A stretch of 64,000 nt of DNA, taken from positions 62,001 to 126,000 of the forward strand of contig NZ_JAMOZL010000002.1 in the NCBI RefSeq assembly GCF_023667495.1. The letters are read 5' to 3'. This stretch comes from Dyadobacter sp. MSC1_007. Lineage in GTDB: Bacteria; Bacteroidota; Bacteroidia; Cytophagales; Spirosomataceae. Shown here piece by piece: positions 25,774 to 34,397 of this stretch. Both the position numbers and the translations under genes were made by a program. The notes beneath the pieces are model-generated. The model saw only the letters and a list, made by a program, of their open reading frames with translations. It had not been told where the DNA came from and did not search any database. Positions within the stretch are counted from its first letter, which is position 1; the number at the start of each line of letters is the position of its first letter.

Positions 25774-27606
25774 TCAGGATTTGAAATAAGAAATAAAAAC
25801 TTCGACGCTTTCAAGAATTTCCGGCCCGATGGTTTCCAGTTCTTCCTGGGATATTTTTAAATCGGTCTTGGTTTTTAAGAAATTAGGCAATGCCGGTATT
25901 TGCAGACGGTCTTTCTTTTCGTTTATATTTTTGATGAAATTATAGGTGCATGTCGCAGCAGTAGCGGTTTTATCATAATTATAAAAGAAATATATTTTGG
26001 AAAGCTTTTCACTGATCAGTGCATTCATATCAATCACAAACGGGTATAAATTGAATGCAGAAAGTTTTTTGTCCTCGATCTTATAAATGACTACCGAGTT
26101 GGAATCCGTGAAGTTCTCGAAGTCCTCCATCTTGTCGGTAAATCCTACCAGGACATAATCCAGCTTGACCATTTTGTGCTGGTAAACGGCCGGTTGGTTT
26201 TTCTTCTTATTAATATAGATATTCTTGATGGTCGCAAATTTGTAACGCGCACAGAAACCCAATTCCTTGAACATAATGCAAAGGCTGGCTTCGGCTTTCT
26301 GACAATCCTCCCTGCAATCCCCGTCGTCGAGATCTTCCATCACAGCGAGGTCCTTGTACTTGCTTTTAATGCGCGTTATATTCAGGTAGGCACCGAAGAA
26401 TTCGCTGTCCCGCTCGTCCATTAGATCGGCCAGATGCGCCATTTCGTTTACAAACAGTGGCACGTCGTGCGCTTTCAGCTTGTCGTGGATAAGCCTAACA
26501 AGCGGGATGACGTCATAAGCTTGCCTGTCGTGATGGTCCAGCAGGAAGAAGGCGCTGATCTGTTCTTTCAGATTGTCTTCCAGAACGGGGACCTTTCCTT
26601 GCACGAGTGCTTCCCAGAGTTGGGAAAACATGATAAACAACAGCAAATCGGCCATCACCGAGTAGGTATTGATCAAAAATCGCAGGCGTTCGCTTGCCAG
26701 GGGCTCATCTTCGGTGACCAGCAATTTTCGCACCTGTTCAGCAATAGGAGAGGGCAAGCTGTTGATAATCGCATTTTTGACCTCGCGAACGTCAAATTTC
26801 CTGGGATCCCATTGTTCGCCGTATTTTTTTTCCAGGTCTTCAAACATCGGAAGCTCGTCGCTGAACGTCATCAGCACATTATACAACGCGGCCAGAATAG
26901 CGTCTTCGGATGTATTGAACTTCGAGTCGATCTGGCTTTTGATGTGCAGCTCGTAAAAACTCTTGTCGGATAGCCTGTAATTGGCTGCCTCCTGGTGGTT
27001 TTTGTGTAGGTAAAGGCCCCATGCCGGTCCTGTATTCGGTGGCTTGATAAGCCGCATTATCCCCCGGCCAGGATTATCCGTCGTACTGAGCGATGCATTG
27101 TTTTTGGCCGTCACGACTTCGGTCGCCAGCCTGAAAGCTTCGTCGATGGAATATCCGCCGGACAGTTTTTTGTAAAAATCTGTGGCAAAGCGGGTAGCAG
27201 TATCATCGCCAATGTCGATGCTCGTGGCAATTACCGCACGCACGCCGGCATCGAGAAGCTGGTCGACCTGCTGCTGAGTGGAACAACCGTTCAAGAATAC
27301 AAGCTGTAAGTTTTTTTGCAACCCGACCGATTGTAGGAGACCTGCCGCATAAACCGTTTCGTCCTCCATCAGCAGCTGGCTCCCGTTGGCGTGGCCTGCA
27401 TAGTGAATGATCTCTACCTGAGGTTGATACAGGAGTAACCGGTCCCGCAATTTTTTGATAGAACCGGCGTCAGTGTCAAGCAAGAGGTGGCCCTTACCCT
27501 GCCTTTCGCGCAGCGCGTCGGAAATGGCTTCTTTCTCTTTTTCAAGCTGGGATAGGTAAGCGTCACTGGAATTCGAAAAGGCACAGAGTATAACCGGAGG
27601 TCGCAT
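25774..27606 (-). CDS. CHAT-domain protease
   Basis: A 610-residue protein whose first 190 residues are a CHAT (caspase HetF-associated with TPRs) peptidase domain. The catalytic pair is His72 in IIHYAGHANGSQL and Cys108 in LVFLNGCSTQQ. Support comes from GVRAVIATSIDIGDDTATRF and the YKKLSGGYSIDEAFRLA helix that closes CHAT domains. The remaining 400 residues are helical, have no recognised motif, and contain a cysteine-rich stretch (GDCREDCQKAEASLCIMF). It is the first gene of a two-gene operon with a STAND ATPase, which probably gates it, as in CHAT-STAND conflict systems where the two parts are often fused. Confidence 0.93.
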   Translation of the reverse strand: MRPPVILCAFSNSSDAYLSQLEKEKEAISDALRERQGKGHLLLDTDAGSIKKLRDRLLLYQPQVEIIHYAGHANGSQLLMEDETVYAAGLLQSVGLQKNLQLVFLNGCSTQQQVDQLLDAGVRAVIATSIDIGDDTATRFATDFYKKLSGGYSIDEAFRLATEVVTAKNNASLSTTDNPGRGIMRLIKPPNTGPAWGLYLHKNHQEAANYRLSDKSFYELHIKSQIDSKFNTSEDAILAALYNVLMTFSDELPMFEDLEKKYGEQWDPRKFDVREVKNAIINSLPSPIAEQVRKLLVTEDEPLASERLRFLINTYSVMADLLLFIMFSQLWEALVQGKVPVLEDNLKEQISAFFLLDHHDRQAYDVIPLVRLIHDKLKAHDVPLFVNEMAHLADLMDERDSEFFGAYLNITRIKSKYKDLAVMEDLDDGDCREDCQKAEASLCIMFKELGFCARYKFATIKNIYINKKKNQPAVYQHKMVKLDYVLVGFTDKMEDFENFTDSNSVVIYKIEDKKLSAFNLYPFVIDMNALISEKLSKIYFFYNYDKTATAATCTYNFIKNINEKKDRLQIPALPNFLKTKTDLKISQEELETIGPEILESVEVFISYFKS

Positions 27607-27774
27607 TGTCAGGGAAAGGGTTTTAGCACGTTAAGATAGGACTATTTTAATATATATAGAATATCAGGGCGGTAATGCATTTTGGAGGAAATGTTATTTA
27701 ACGGTTTAGGGGGTGACAAGCGGCGGAGAGGTTTTTCAAAGTCTAGCTTGTTGCATTGCTTCGGGAGGAGCTAC

Positions 27775-27791
27775 ACTCAGGTAATCATAAA
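27775..27791 (+). promoter_or_regulatory. 17-bp conserved upstream motif (copy 1) in a 304-bp intergenic region
   Basis: ACTCAGGTAATCATAAA, identical to 32907-32923. It lies 120 bp before the ATG of the C1q-like gene. The surrounding gap (27607-27910) also holds the presumed promoter of the CHAT operon at its left end, which is AT-rich (TTTAATATATATAGAATATC). Nothing else was recognised in the gap. Confidence 0.45.
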
Positions 27792-27910
27792 ATTCATTCA
27801 TGTGACACAATTTCATGTAACCGACGTTGCCTAACCGATTTGTTTTGTAGCACCTGTTAACACGTGCTCATGCTAATCCTTCTCTTTTTACTATTAACTC
27901 AACCATCTTT

Positions 27911-28675
27911 ATGAAGAAAAAACTACTGCCGTCCGCGCCCCAACTGACCGCGGCTTTTATGGCTATGATTTTCGGCGGGCTTTTGCTGATCCCGGCATGC
28001 CACGCGCAAGTCAAAATCGGTACAAACCCTAATACCATCGATGCTAACAACAACCTTGAAATAGAGGCGGCTACCGGCGGACGGAAGGTTTCTGTAAACA
28101 AAACAACGGGACAATTAACAGTTAAGGACGGCACGGAAGGCACGGCAAAGGTACTTACTTCCGACGCAAACGGGAATGCGGAATGGAAGGCTGTACCCGA
28201 AAACGAACAGAAAGTCAAGTATGCTTTCAGGGCCAGGAGGAGAGTGGGACGTGACGTGCTGACAAGTGACGGCAATTTTATCTATTCGGATTACGAAGAC
28301 CAACCTGATTCTGAACGTCAGCGTTTCAATACAGGAAATCGGTTTGATTTTAACACAGGCATATTTACAGCGCCCCGAAAAGGCTATTATCTGTTTAATG
28401 CGGGCGTGAGGATCGAAATTGCCGGGGGAGCGGCGATCCCATTGCGCAAGGTGAATGCCTATGTGGTGCGGATCCAAAATGGGACCAGGATCGACGAGAG
28501 GGGAATTGTTGGGGAGGCCGAGCTTTCGGACGGTAAATATTCCTACAATTTATCCACGCTTTATCTGCTCGAAGAAAACGACCAGGTACATGTCGAATTT
28601 TGGAAACTTGCCAATGAACCTGGTTTCAAGATTACAAGCGGCTTTTTCGAGGGCATAGCCGTCGGTGCATTCTAA
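27911..28675 (+). CDS. Secreted protein with a C1q/TNF-like jelly-roll domain
   Basis: A 254-residue protein with a signal peptide ending near IPACHAQ. An N-terminal stretch follows that is common in Bacteroidota surface proteins (VKIGTNPNTIDANNNLEIEA, VSVNKTTGQLTVKDGTEGTA). The C-terminal 140 residues match the C1q fold: FDFNTGIFTAPRKGYYLFNA is the typical strand pair, and the chain ends SGFFEGIAV. C1q-like domains trimerise and bind ligands, so an adhesive or surface-binding role is likely. The gene begins a run of three plus-strand genes for exported proteins. Confidence 0.86.
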   Translation: MKKKLLPSAPQLTAAFMAMIFGGLLLIPACHAQVKIGTNPNTIDANNNLEIEAATGGRKVSVNKTTGQLTVKDGTEGTAKVLTSDANGNAEWKAVPENEQKVKYAFRARRRVGRDVLTSDGNFIYSDYEDQPDSERQRFNTGNRFDFNTGIFTAPRKGYYLFNAGVRIEIAGGAAIPLRKVNAYVVRIQNGTRIDERGIVGEAELSDGKYSYNLSTLYLLEENDQVHVEFWKLANEPGFKITSGFFEGIAVGAF

Positions 28676-28781
28676 CCTATACTAATCGTTCTTGTTACGT
28701 ATATTATTATACGTTATGATCCTTCTTCTGTCAGTTCTCTAATTAAATGCCACCTCCGGCTCTCTGATAACTAAAAATCAC

Positions 28782-30317
28782 ATGAAAAATGCAATGACAT
28801 TCCAGGTGTTGCTCCGGTTGTATGGCTGGTGTTGCTGCCTGTTGCCAGCCGCAGTCCCGATACACGCAACTTATGCCCAGCAAGCTTCTTTTGGAAATAT
28901 AAGCATCCATTCATGCGCACAAATCAGCATTGCCGGTACACACTATTTCGAGACGAGCCGGGCGGGAAGCCAGCCCGGCATCGTCCAGACTTCCCGTAAA
29001 GGTGTGCCTGGCGTTTTGCATTTCAGGACGCCCGTCAGTGCTGCGGGCAGCAACGAAAGCCACGTGGATGGTTATGTGAGCCAGTCGGGATCGACCGCAT
29101 TATTAGCCTTTCCCGTGGGGGACAAGGGCCGTTTGCGGCCGTTCTTCGTCCAGGGGCCGCGGGCAATCGGCGTTACCGCAAAAGGAGCCTATTTTGCCGC
29201 AGATCCGCAATTGGCGCAATCCGACGACATGGCCGGCCAACCCGACCCGACACCTCTTCCCGCCGGTGCGCCTTTTTCAACATCAAAATCGGACGGTAGC
29301 GTTGGCCTGGTGAGCAAAACCGAATACTGGGATATTGATTGTGTATCTTCTGCCCAACTCGCATTAAGCTGGGATGAAAACAGTGGTGTTGCCGCGCTTT
29401 CGGAAGGGTCGCTTGCTAATCTAAGGATCGTCGGCTGGCATAATGCGCAGCAGCGTTGGGTGGTAATACCTTCGGCAGCGGACGTCACTTCTAAACTTGG
29501 CGGTGCAAGCACGACCGCCAAAGGAACAATCTCCACGACGAGTCCCATAGTCGCGAACGACTATGCCGTGTTCACACTCGGCGGGAAATTCACAAAAGTG
29601 CGGCTGGCTGTTAAGGTTTTTCTCGAAGGAGGTACGGGAATGGGTGCGGTTGTGGGCACCATGCGAAACGATTTGCAGCAGTACGAGAACGATTACGGGC
29701 AAAAAATCTCGCTCCTGCCTGAAACCGCCCCGTACCTGCCGACAGCTGTGTATGCCAGAATTGACGATCCAAACGGCCCGGCCGGTGCTGTGGCTGACTG
29801 GATAAAGATTGAAATCTGGACGGCGGGAAGTCCGCAAACGCTGCTGGAAGAGCAAAGTTTACTTTTAAAAACAGACGGCAGTGTGGTTGATATAGATGGA
29901 CAATTACCGAGGTTTAATGCACAGGACGGCGTAGTTCGGGTGATTGTCAGGCATCGTAACCACCTCGGAGTGAGCAGTAATAATATAAGCTCTTTCGCGA
30001 CGGGTGATATTAGTTACGATTTTACGGACGGCCTTGACAAAGCATTCAAAGACAATCCCGGGGATCCTCCGCTGATGAAAGAAATCGCGCCGGGCTCGAA
30101 CAAATGGTGTCTTTGGGCCGCTGACATCGTGAATGACGCTACCATCGATTCGGCCGATCTGACACCGTTTGACAATGCTTTCAAGAATAACGTTTTCGAG
30201 CAATACAATCTTTCCGACGTGAACCTGGACGGCGTAGTGGATTCTGTGGATGTGTCCATTATGGAGATCAACTTCCTTAAAAACCTATTTTCCAATATTC
30301 CTTACGGGGATGAATAA
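28782..30317 (+). CDS. Secreted protein ending in dockerin-like calcium-binding repeats
   Basis: A 511-residue exported protein with a signal peptide ending near ATYAQQ. The N-terminal 280 residues are beta-rich and resemble a Bacteroidota outer-surface fibre region (VDGYVSQSGSTALLAFPVGD). The C-terminus has two dockerin type I-like loops: DIVNDATIDSAD, and DVNLDGVVDSVD at about 479-490, each with Asp or Asn at positions 1, 5, 9 and 12. It has no T9SS sorting domain of its own, but the next gene, 29 bp downstream, does. A surface complex of the two is a reasonable inference. Confidence 0.88.
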   Translation: MKNAMTFQVLLRLYGWCCCLLPAAVPIHATYAQQASFGNISIHSCAQISIAGTHYFETSRAGSQPGIVQTSRKGVPGVLHFRTPVSAAGSNESHVDGYVSQSGSTALLAFPVGDKGRLRPFFVQGPRAIGVTAKGAYFAADPQLAQSDDMAGQPDPTPLPAGAPFSTSKSDGSVGLVSKTEYWDIDCVSSAQLALSWDENSGVAALSEGSLANLRIVGWHNAQQRWVVIPSAADVTSKLGGASTTAKGTISTTSPIVANDYAVFTLGGKFTKVRLAVKVFLEGGTGMGAVVGTMRNDLQQYENDYGQKISLLPETAPYLPTAVYARIDDPNGPAGAVADWIKIEIWTAGSPQTLLEEQSLLLKTDGSVVDIDGQLPRFNAQDGVVRVIVRHRNHLGVSSNNISSFATGDISYDFTDGLDKAFKDNPGDPPLMKEIAPGSNKWCLWAADIVNDATIDSADLTPFDNAFKNNVFEQYNLSDVNLDGVVDSVDVSIMEINFLKNLFSNIPYGDE

Positions 30318-30346
30318 CTGTCACGAACATGATAAACTACTTTACG

Positions 30347-31441
30347 ATGAAACATATACAGAAATTATACCTGTTGATTATCCTGTTGTTTTCGGCTGAT
30401 ATCGCTTCCGCCCAGGGGGTGATCGATATTAAACTGGAATTCCGCAAGACAGCATTCTCGGGAACGCGGCTGGAAGTGGAGCTGTGGGCAGCCAGGGGTG
30501 AATATTATGTCCCGGGTGACCCAAGCCAGGGCAGCTTTCTGGGCATGGACATCAGGGGCGATATGGAAGTTGTTAAAAGCGCGGGCGGGCTTACCAGTAT
30601 AACACCGGCGAGCGGGCTGATCAGCTGGGATAGCCGATACCTGACATCTGCCAGTTTTTCATTGTCCGCCATTGGCAGTCCGCCGCCTAACCATGAGGAA
30701 TTCGAATTGAGTTTGAGGCGGTCGAACAGTTTGCAGGACCTTCCGGATGATACTGTCGGCGTTAAGCTGGCCACTTTTGAGTTATATTTTGCTGAGCCTA
30801 TCAACCGTGATAATCAGTTGCAGCCGCGTCCGGAGAACAACCGGAACGGGTCATTCTGGTCCAATCTGGACAATTCAGTGGCCAGAAGACCATTCAATTC
30901 GATGGTCCTGCCCGTTACGCTTATCTCTTTCGATTTGACAAAAGAAGGCCAGCTGCCGGTGCTTCACTGGGCAACGTCCGAGGAAACCTTCGCCGATCGT
31001 TTCGATATCCAGCGCAGCGCAGACAGCAAAAAATGGCAGACAATCGGATCGGTGAAAGCTGCCGGGGAAAGCACGTCGCTCGTCAGGTACACGTTTACAG
31101 ACAACACGCCAATGACCGGCGCGAGCTATTACCGGTTGAAAATGATCGACGTGGATGAGACTTTCGCATACAGCCGTATCCGCACTTTGAAACAAGATAA
31201 TGAAACGGAATTGGTGCTTTTTCCCAATCCTACCTCCGATTATCTGAGCGTGGGGGCCATTGATCCTGCGAGAGTACAAAAGGTAACGGTCTTCGATATT
31301 GCCGGAAAAGCGGTACTCCGGCAGCATGAACGAATGGCCGATCCGATCAATATTTCAAAACTGTCGACAGGGAATTATGTGATATCAATTTTGTACGATG
31401 ACGGCTCGCATGTCAGCAAGCAGTTTATCGTCAAACGGTAA
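30347..31441 (+). CDS. T9SS type A sorting-domain surface protein
   Basis: A 364-residue exported protein with a signal peptide (YLLIILLFSADIASAQ) and a T9SS C-terminal sorting domain in the last 75 residues (LVLFPNPTSDYLSVG, VTVFDIAGKAVLRQ, ISKLSTGNYVISI, ending KQFIVKR). The N-terminal domain alternates strands (TRLEVELWAARGEY, LATFELYFAEP) and could be cohesin-like. The middle (LPVLHWATSEETFADRFDIQ) is the fibronectin-like module that often precedes the sorting domain. Start 30347 gives the best signal peptide; 30329 is in frame. It is downstream of the dockerin-like gene and ends at a terminator. Confidence 0.9.
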   Translation: MKHIQKLYLLIILLFSADIASAQGVIDIKLEFRKTAFSGTRLEVELWAARGEYYVPGDPSQGSFLGMDIRGDMEVVKSAGGLTSITPASGLISWDSRYLTSASFSLSAIGSPPPNHEEFELSLRRSNSLQDLPDDTVGVKLATFELYFAEPINRDNQLQPRPENNRNGSFWSNLDNSVARRPFNSMVLPVTLISFDLTKEGQLPVLHWATSEETFADRFDIQRSADSKKWQTIGSVKAAGESTSLVRYTFTDNTPMTGASYYRLKMIDVDETFAYSRIRTLKQDNETELVLFPNPTSDYLSVGAIDPARVQKVTVFDIAGKAVLRQHERMADPINISKLSTGNYVISILYDDGSHVSKQFIVKR

Positions 31442-31483
31442 CAGCAGACAAGGGGTACGCTGTGAGAAACGTTGGATAGTTTG

Positions 31484-31514
31484 AAAAAGGGCGCGATTTT
31501 CGCACCCTTTTTTT
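31484..31514. terminator. Rho-independent bidirectional terminator
   Basis: AAAAAGGG and GCGA pair with TCGC and CCCTTTTT around a 3-base loop, with one C/A mismatch, followed by a T run. It separates the convergent T9SS gene (plus) and the PD40 gene (minus). Confidence 0.72.
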
Positions 31515-31529
31515 GTTTTCTGCAACTGT

Positions 31530-32720
31530 TCATCCGGGTTGCTTAACGGCAGTCACTTCGCCGTCCGGCATGTTGATTTTCAGGCTCTTTACCTGTTTTT
31601 TGTCATCCCTTACAAAAGTGATCTTTTCCCCGTTTTCAACGATCAGCAATTGGTCGGGAACACTCGTGAGTTCTAATTGAAGCGTTTGCTGCCCGTCCGC
31701 TGATCCCAACAATTTGCCGTCTTTGATCCAAATTTCAATTGTGCTGATGCCGGTCGCCGGTTGTATCTTGTACTTACCCGCATAATCGGATAAAGATGTA
31801 ACCAGTGTACGGAGCGAATCGAGTTTTAGTTCGCTTAACGGTAAGTGGTATATATTTTCAATCCGTTTGCCATTCTCCACCCGCGTGCGGGCAAAATAAA
31901 ATGTTTTGGAACGATTGTCGACAAAAGGACAAAACATGGAGCCTGCGGCATCGGAACGCACGGGCAGTTCCACCGGGCTGCTCCATTTTCCGTCGACCCG
32001 AAATGATACCATAAAGCTTTTCGCATTGGGACGTCCCGATGCGAAAATCAGGTAATTTTCATCGGGTGCAATGTAAGGATTAGAATCGCTGCCAGCCGAG
32101 TTGATTTCCGGGCCAAGGTTGACGGGAACTTGATAATTTCCGTTTTCAAACTTTGATACATAGAGATCCAAGCTACCGAGCCCGCCGGCTCGCCGTGAGG
32201 CAAAGTATACATTACCTGACAAACTCATTCCCGCATAGATATCTGCGGAATCGGAATTAATCGCATTCGACAAAACCGACGGGGCACCCCAGCCTGTTCG
32301 CGTTTTATGGCTGACCCACACATTGAAGTCACCTGTTGCCGATTCACCCGGCAGAGGCCGGTTGGAGTTGAATAATACCAGTTTTCCATCCGGGGAGACT
32401 ACCGGGTCGATGTCCTGGAACCGTCCGTCGGAAAAAGAAAATGGCGCGGTTTCCGGCTTTTGCCAATGGCCTTTTTGCATTTCAGCTTTCAGAAGTACCA
32501 ACTTCTCGCGGCCGCCGAACGACTTGACAAAAAAGCTGGTCTCGCCGTCGGGTGTGACACTGAAGCCAAAGACGTCGCCCGTCGATATTGTATCGGGAGC
32601 CAGCATTCTTCCCTGCGCGTTGGCGGATGAAGTCGGGAGGCCCGAGGTTGATGCGGCAATCAATGCAAGGAAATGAATCCTGCGGAAGTGCCGGAATTGT
32701 GTAGGCATAATGGTTTTCAT
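31530..32720 (-). CDS. PD40/TolB-like beta-propeller secreted protein
   Basis: A 396-residue exported protein (signal peptide ending near SSANAQ). It has several PD40-type blades: DIDPVVSPDGKLVLFNSNRP, MSLSGNVYFASRRAGGLGSL, and SDSNPYIAPDENYLIFASGR. The last 100 residues are a beta-domain (YKIQPATGISTIEIW) that may be separate. PD40 propellers in Bacteroidota are common scaffold or sensor proteins of the periplasm and lack catalytic residues. It stands alone, converges on the T9SS gene and diverges from the LytTR regulator. Confidence 0.9.
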   Translation of the reverse strand: MKTIMPTQFRHFRRIHFLALIAASTSGLPTSSANAQGRMLAPDTISTGDVFGFSVTPDGETSFFVKSFGGREKLVLLKAEMQKGHWQKPETAPFSFSDGRFQDIDPVVSPDGKLVLFNSNRPLPGESATGDFNVWVSHKTRTGWGAPSVLSNAINSDSADIYAGMSLSGNVYFASRRAGGLGSLDLYVSKFENGNYQVPVNLGPEINSAGSDSNPYIAPDENYLIFASGRPNAKSFMVSFRVDGKWSSPVELPVRSDAAGSMFCPFVDNRSKTFYFARTRVENGKRIENIYHLPLSELKLDSLRTLVTSLSDYAGKYKIQPATGISTIEIWIKDGKLLGSADGQQTLQLELTSVPDQLLIVENGEKITFVRDDKKQVKSLKINMPDGEVTAVKQPG

Positions 32721-32906
32721 CGGTGTTTCGTGGCCTGTTTAGTAAATACGCGTTTTTCCGAATAACGTCATTCCGGTTTGGAAGGGAGAACGAAATGTGA
32801 CGATATGAGAGATTTCTGTGACCAGATAGCAAACTGCGATGGTACCGGCTTCTCCTGCCGTGGTCGGCGTTCGATTTACCAAATCGGTCATATAATCATA
32901 AAAAAA

Positions 32907-32923
32907 ACTCAGGTAATCATAAA
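32907..32923 (+). promoter_or_regulatory. 17-bp conserved upstream motif (copy 2) in a 324-bp intergenic region
   Basis: ACTCAGGTAATCATAAA, identical to 27775-27791, lies 122 bp before the LytTR gene start. The rest of the divergent gap (32721-33044) holds AT-rich stretches (CATATAATCATAAAAAAA) and no gene that I can support. In-frame starts upstream of 33045 give no family-like residues. Confidence 0.45.
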
Positions 32924-33044
32924 TGCTTGGTCACTTCGTCAGTCAGTTTATTGCTTTGATAAACGCATGACCCCAATGGGTTTGCCATCCGTCGCCCCGA
33001 CATTCGAAAAAGCCATGGAAACAATTTTAATTTTCATTTTTTTT

Positions 33045-33800
33045 ATGACTTACAAAGTGTTGATAGCGGATGATGAATCGGTATCCCGCCGGGTTGTGCG
33101 TAATCTGTTGGAAATAGAGAAAGGAGTCGAAATAGTTGCGGAGGCGGCCACGGGGACGGAAGCATTGGGGAAGATTTTGCATTACAAGCCCGACATCATT
33201 TACCTGGACATCCGGTTACCCGAAGCTGACGGGTTCGAGGTCTTGAAGGAAATATCGGCATTTCACCAACCAGCGGTCGTTTTCACGACAATTTACACGC
33301 AATATGCCATCCAGGCGTTTGAAGTCGCGGCTGCGGATTACCTCGTGAAGCCATTCAGCGAGCTCCGGTTCAAAATGTCGTTCGAGCGTGCCAAGCAAAC
33401 ATTATCTTTCGGCCGATCGAAAGAAGCGGACAACCCGGTGGCGCGTCGTCCCGGCGAGCTGAAATACCTCAAAAGGATCCTGGTGAAGGAAAAGCAGAAG
33501 CAGCTCTTTATCAACCTTGAAAATGTGCTGTACATACAGGCAGAGGGGAACTACATCGCCCTGCACACCGAATCCAAAAAATTTATCATCTGCGAAAAGC
33601 TTTTCCAGCTCGAAGACCGGCTCAATCCGGCAGACTTTGTACGGGTGAGCCGCTCGCACCTGGTCAACCTGGCGCATGTAAGGGAAATTGAAAGCTATTT
33701 CAATGGCGAGTTTTTTGTGTTCCTCAACAACGGGACGCGCTTGAAATGGACACGGTTTTATAAGGACAATCTCAGATTTTTCTATACCCGCGAAGTTTAG
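33045..33800 (+). CDS. LytTR family response regulator (orphan)
   Basis: A 251-residue response regulator. The receiver domain (MTYKVLIADDESVSRR) has phospho-acceptor D55 (DIIYLDIRLPEADG), the Thr of VVFTTIYTQYA, and the Lys of DYLVKPF. A LytTR DNA-binding domain occupies about 145-251 (RILVKEKQKQLFINLENVLY, FVRVSRSHLVNLAHVREIES). It is a close paralogue of the regulator at 37527, which has its own LytS kinase; this copy has none nearby. Start 33045 follows the family; 33015 is in frame and possible. Control by the neighbouring LytS is conceivable. Confidence 0.93.
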   Translation: MTYKVLIADDESVSRRVVRNLLEIEKGVEIVAEAATGTEALGKILHYKPDIIYLDIRLPEADGFEVLKEISAFHQPAVVFTTIYTQYAIQAFEVAAADYLVKPFSELRFKMSFERAKQTLSFGRSKEADNPVARRPGELKYLKRILVKEKQKQLFINLENVLYIQAEGNYIALHTESKKFIICEKLFQLEDRLNPADFVRVSRSHLVNLAHVREIESYFNGEFFVFLNNGTRLKWTRFYKDNLRFFYTREV

Positions 33801-33842
33801 GAGCAAAAATTAAATAATTTACCACTATAAAAATGCAGTGAA

Positions 33843-34391
33843 ATGGTTGACAAAATGATCGAAAATATGCCCTCCAAAACAGGTAAGTCACTAACGGAAT
33901 GGATGGAACTGCTGAACGTAAAGCGACAGCCCGGCGCCAGGCACAAGGAACTAGTGGATATGCTGATGAACGACCATAATCTCGGAATGAATTATGCGGA
34001 TATTGTCGTGCATAAGGCAAATGGCACAGATTCTGCCTCCATGGATGCCGACGAGCTTATTGAAAGTCAATACAAGGGCAAGGAAAACCTCAGGCCTATT
34101 TATGACGAACTGATGGTGAATATTGTATTGCTGGGTGACGACATCGAGATTGCAGCCAAGAAAGCTTATGTGAGCTTACGCCGTAAAAAGCAGTTTGCAT
34201 GTCTGAAACCTGCCACTAAAAGCAGGTTCGAGCTGGAACTGATCCTGAAAGGGCAGGAACCGACAGGCGTTTTACAGCTCATTCCGGGTGCCGGGGCTAT
34301 GTGCACACATAAAATCAATATTGAAACACCCCAACAGATCACCGCGGAAGTCCTGGAATATATCAAAATCGCCTACTCAAAAGCCATTTAG
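33843..34391 (+). CDS. DUF4287/DUF5655 domain protein
   Basis: A 182-residue soluble protein. Residues 1-60 match DUF4287 (MPSKTGKSLTEWMELL, then MLMNDHNLGMNYADIVVHK). Residues about 75-180 match DUF5655 (YDELMVNIVLLGDDIEIAAK, AYVSLRRKKQFACL, ending ITAEVLEYIKIAYSKA). Such proteins are widespread and uncharacterised; the second half resembles YdhG-type small-molecule-binding folds. It is 42 bp after the LytTR gene and 6 bp before a small membrane protein gene, so the latter two probably share a transcript. Confidence 0.88.
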   Translation: MVDKMIENMPSKTGKSLTEWMELLNVKRQPGARHKELVDMLMNDHNLGMNYADIVVHKANGTDSASMDADELIESQYKGKENLRPIYDELMVNIVLLGDDIEIAAKKAYVSLRRKKQFACLKPATKSRFELELILKGQEPTGVLQLIPGAGAMCTHKINIETPQQITAEVLEYIKIAYSKAI

Positions 34392-34397
34392 TGAACT

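Noticed and set aside
27911..28675. C1q-like and dockerin-like proteins considered as part of the caspase island
   Set aside because: They have signal peptides, are separated from the CHAT operon by a 304-bp divergent region, and resemble ordinary Bacteroidota surface proteins.
28697..28714. ACGTATA/TATACGT hairpin after the C1q-like gene
   Set aside because: AT-rich 7-bp stem with no T run; too weak to call a terminator or operator.
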